Shown here: positions 4,437 through 5,687 of the stretch, piece by piece
Layout of the letters: each line of letters starts with the position of its first letter
How positions within the stretch are numbered: position 1 is the first letter of the stretch
DNA from: Haloarculaceae archaeon
GTDB taxonomy: Archaea; Halobacteriota; Halobacteria; Halobacteriales; Haloarculaceae
Assembly (NCBI GenBank): GCA_018609945.1
Contig: JAHENO010000247.1
Location: forward strand, 1-5,687
Reading direction: 5' to 3'
Length of the DNA: 5,687 nucleotides
Made by a program: the position numbers and the translations under genes
The notes under the pieces: model-generated
Told to the model about the DNA's origin: nothing
Databases searched by the model: none
What the model saw: the letters and a program-made list of their open reading frames with translations, nothing else

Positions 4437-5687
4437 CGTACCTGCTCCCGCGCAGGATGACGAGCATCGACAGCGCCGAGACGCCGACCAGCACCAGCGC
4501 CGGGACGGCTGCCTGCCCGTAGTAGCCCTGTTCCTGTACTTGCCAGATGTAGGTTACGAAGGTTTCGAATCCGGCCGGCCGGAGCAACAGGGTAGCGGGC
4601 AGTTCCTTCATCGTGGTCAGGAACACGAGCGCCCCGCCGGCGAACACCCCCGGCGTCACCTGCGGGAGGACCACCCGCCGGAACGACCGTAGCGGGGCGT
4701 CACCCATCGAGCGCGCAGCCTCGACGTGTTTCGGGTCGACCTGGAGGATGGACGACTCGAGCGTGCCCACCGCCTGCGGAACGAAGCGCACGACGTAGGC
4801 GAACACCAGCAGGCCGAGCGTCCGGTAGATGCCGCTGGCGTACTTCAGTCCGAGGAACACCAGCGACAGGCCGAGGACGACCCCCGGCATCGCGTACCCG
4901 ACGTAGGTCGCCCGCTCGGGCAGCGAACTGAGCCACGAGTCGCCACGCGCCGAGAGGTAGGCGATGGGCAACGCGACCAGGACGGCGGCGACGGCCGCGG
5001 CGCCCGCGACGAACACCGAGTTCCAGGCGTAGACGAACTGGAATTCGAATCCACCGGCGGCATACCCCGGCGAGGGTCGAAACAGCCACATCACCAGGAC
5101 GCCGATGGGCACAACCAGCCCCAGAAACGCCACGCCGGCACAGAACAAAAGCGCCGGGACCGTCCACCGACCCAGCGGGACGCGGCCGGCCCTGTGGCCC
5201 GTCGTGGAGACGTGGGCGCCCTCCCGACTCGCGCTGATTCGGGCCTCCCAGACCAGAATTCCCAGCGTCATCACGAGCAACAGCACCGAGAGCAGTGCCG
5301 CGAACCCGCGGTTGAAGTTGGAGTACTCGACGAAAATCATCCGCGTGAACACGTCGTAGCGCATGATCTGTGGCGTCCCGAAATCCGACAGCGTGTACAG
5401 CGCCACCAGCAGAGCGCCGGCGGCGATGCCGGGCTTGATCTGCGGGAGCGTCACGCGCCAGAACGCCTCCCAGCGGCTGTGGTTGAGCGTCCGTGCGGCC
5501 TCGATGACGGTCCCGTCGAACGACAGCAGGGCGGCCCGGGTGGTGATGTAGACGTAGGGGTAGGTGAAGAGCGTCAACACGACGGCCGTCCCCAGGAGGC
5601 CGAACATCGCCGGGATCCGCTCGACGCCCAGCGGCGCGAGGATTCCCTGGAGGACACCCCGTGGACCGAACGCGGAGACGAACGCGA
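4426..5687 (-). CDS. ABC transporter permease, FbpB-type with two fused domains (5' end beyond right edge)
   Basis: About 419 residues are visible; the coding frame is open through the right edge, so the start and the first membrane segments are missing (FbpB-like proteins are usually a little over 500 residues). The ATG at 5607 is internal: the preceding 26 codons encode AFVSAFGPRGVLQ and ERIPAMFGL-type sequence expected of this family. Two EAA loops, which dock the ATPase, are present: EAARTLNHSRWEAFWRVTLP (about 5443-5502) and EAARSMGDAPLRSFRRVVLP (about 4663-4722). Each belongs to one permease half, and a hydrophilic linker with a fresh set of helices lies between them. Around nine hydrophobic segments can be counted. 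Two fused halves in one chain are typical of iron(III) (FbpB) and thiamine (ThiP) importers. The binding-protein gene is not in the window and is probably further upstream. The stop codon lies inside the start of the ATPase gene, so the two are coupled. Confidence 0.92.
   Translation of the reverse strand, partial: AFVSAFGPRGVLQGILAPLGVERIPAMFGLLGTAVVLTLFTYPYVYITTRAALLSFDGTVIEAARTLNHSRWEAFWRVTLPQIKPGIAAGALLVALYTLSDFGTPQIMRYDVFTRMIFVEYSNFNRGFAALLSVLLLVMTLGILVWEARISASREGAHVSTTGHRAGRVPLGRWTVPALLFCAGVAFLGLVVPIGVLVMWLFRPSPGYAAGGFEFQFVYAWNSVFVAGAAAVAAVLVALPIAYLSARGDSWLSSLPERATYVGYAMPGVVLGLSLVFLGLKYASGIYRTLGLLVFAYVVRFVPQAVGTLESSILQVDPKHVEAARSMGDAPLRSFRRVVLPQVTPGVFAGGALVFLTTMKELPATLLLRPAGFETFVTYIWQVQEQGYYGQAAVPALVLVGVSALSMLVILRGSRYDVT
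4445..4448 (-). promoter_or_regulatory. Shine-Dalgarno site of the ATPase gene
   Basis: It reads GGAG on the minus strand, 8 bases before the ATG at 4436 and inside the last codons of the permease gene. It supports translation of the ATPase by a ribosome already on the permease message. Confidence 0.5.

Overview
The window looks like haloarchaeal (class Halobacteria) chromosomal or megaplasmid DNA. It is GC-rich with strong third-position GC bias, the proteins are rich in Asp and Glu, one protein carries a twin-arginine export signal, and start sites mix Shine-Dalgarno motifs with tight stop/start coupling. These traits and the protein families fit that class; the genus cannot be named from sequence alone. 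All supported genes lie on the minus strand, so the order of transcription is from right to left. The long plus-strand open frames are antisense shadows caused by the base composition.

Layout in order of transcription: (1) a two-domain inner-membrane permease of the FbpB (iron(III)-type) ABC family, cut by the right edge, 5687 to 4426; (2) its FbpC-type ATPase with a C-terminal TOBE-like domain, 4436 to 3318, overlapping the permease by 11 bases; (3) a 687-residue polytopic GT-C/ArnT-like glycosyltransferase with a large C-terminal outside domain, 3316 to 1253, starting one base after the ATPase stop; (4) a Tat-exported gluconate 2-dehydrogenase subunit 3-family protein, 1260 to 700, overlapping the glycosyltransferase by 8 bases. 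These four genes form one tightly packed transcription unit. After a gap of about 250 bp comes (5) a GMC-family FAD oxidoreductase, the usual large partner of a subunit 3 protein, which starts at 449 and leaves the window at the left edge. It has its own candidate promoter and a Shine-Dalgarno motif.

The 450-699 gap is the most informative non-coding part. It holds a second, detached copy of the last 18 codons and stop of an FbpC-type ATPase (609-665). This copy matches the end of the intact ATPase gene (3318-3374) in frame and at the same distance from the stop, and the two share an exact 16-base direct repeat (617-632 and 3326-3341). The two copies bracket the glycosyltransferase and subunit 3 genes. 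A reasonable inference is that this 2.7-kb cassette was inserted at, or rearranged around, the 3' end of an fbpC-like gene that once sat directly upstream of the GMC oxidoreductase gene. The same gap also contains a bulged 12-bp inverted repeat with an 8-bp palindrome inside it (551-590), and an AT-rich BRE/TATA-like element (531-549).

Function: the permease and ATPase would import an oxidised-metal or similar small substrate delivered by a binding protein encoded outside the window. The subunit 3 and GMC proteins would form an exported, membrane-associated dehydrogenase. The glycosyltransferase would modify a lipid-linked or cell-surface acceptor. I see no sequence evidence that the three activities share a substrate. 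No RNA gene, CRISPR array, transposase or integrase is visible. I did not find a clearly new multi-gene system.
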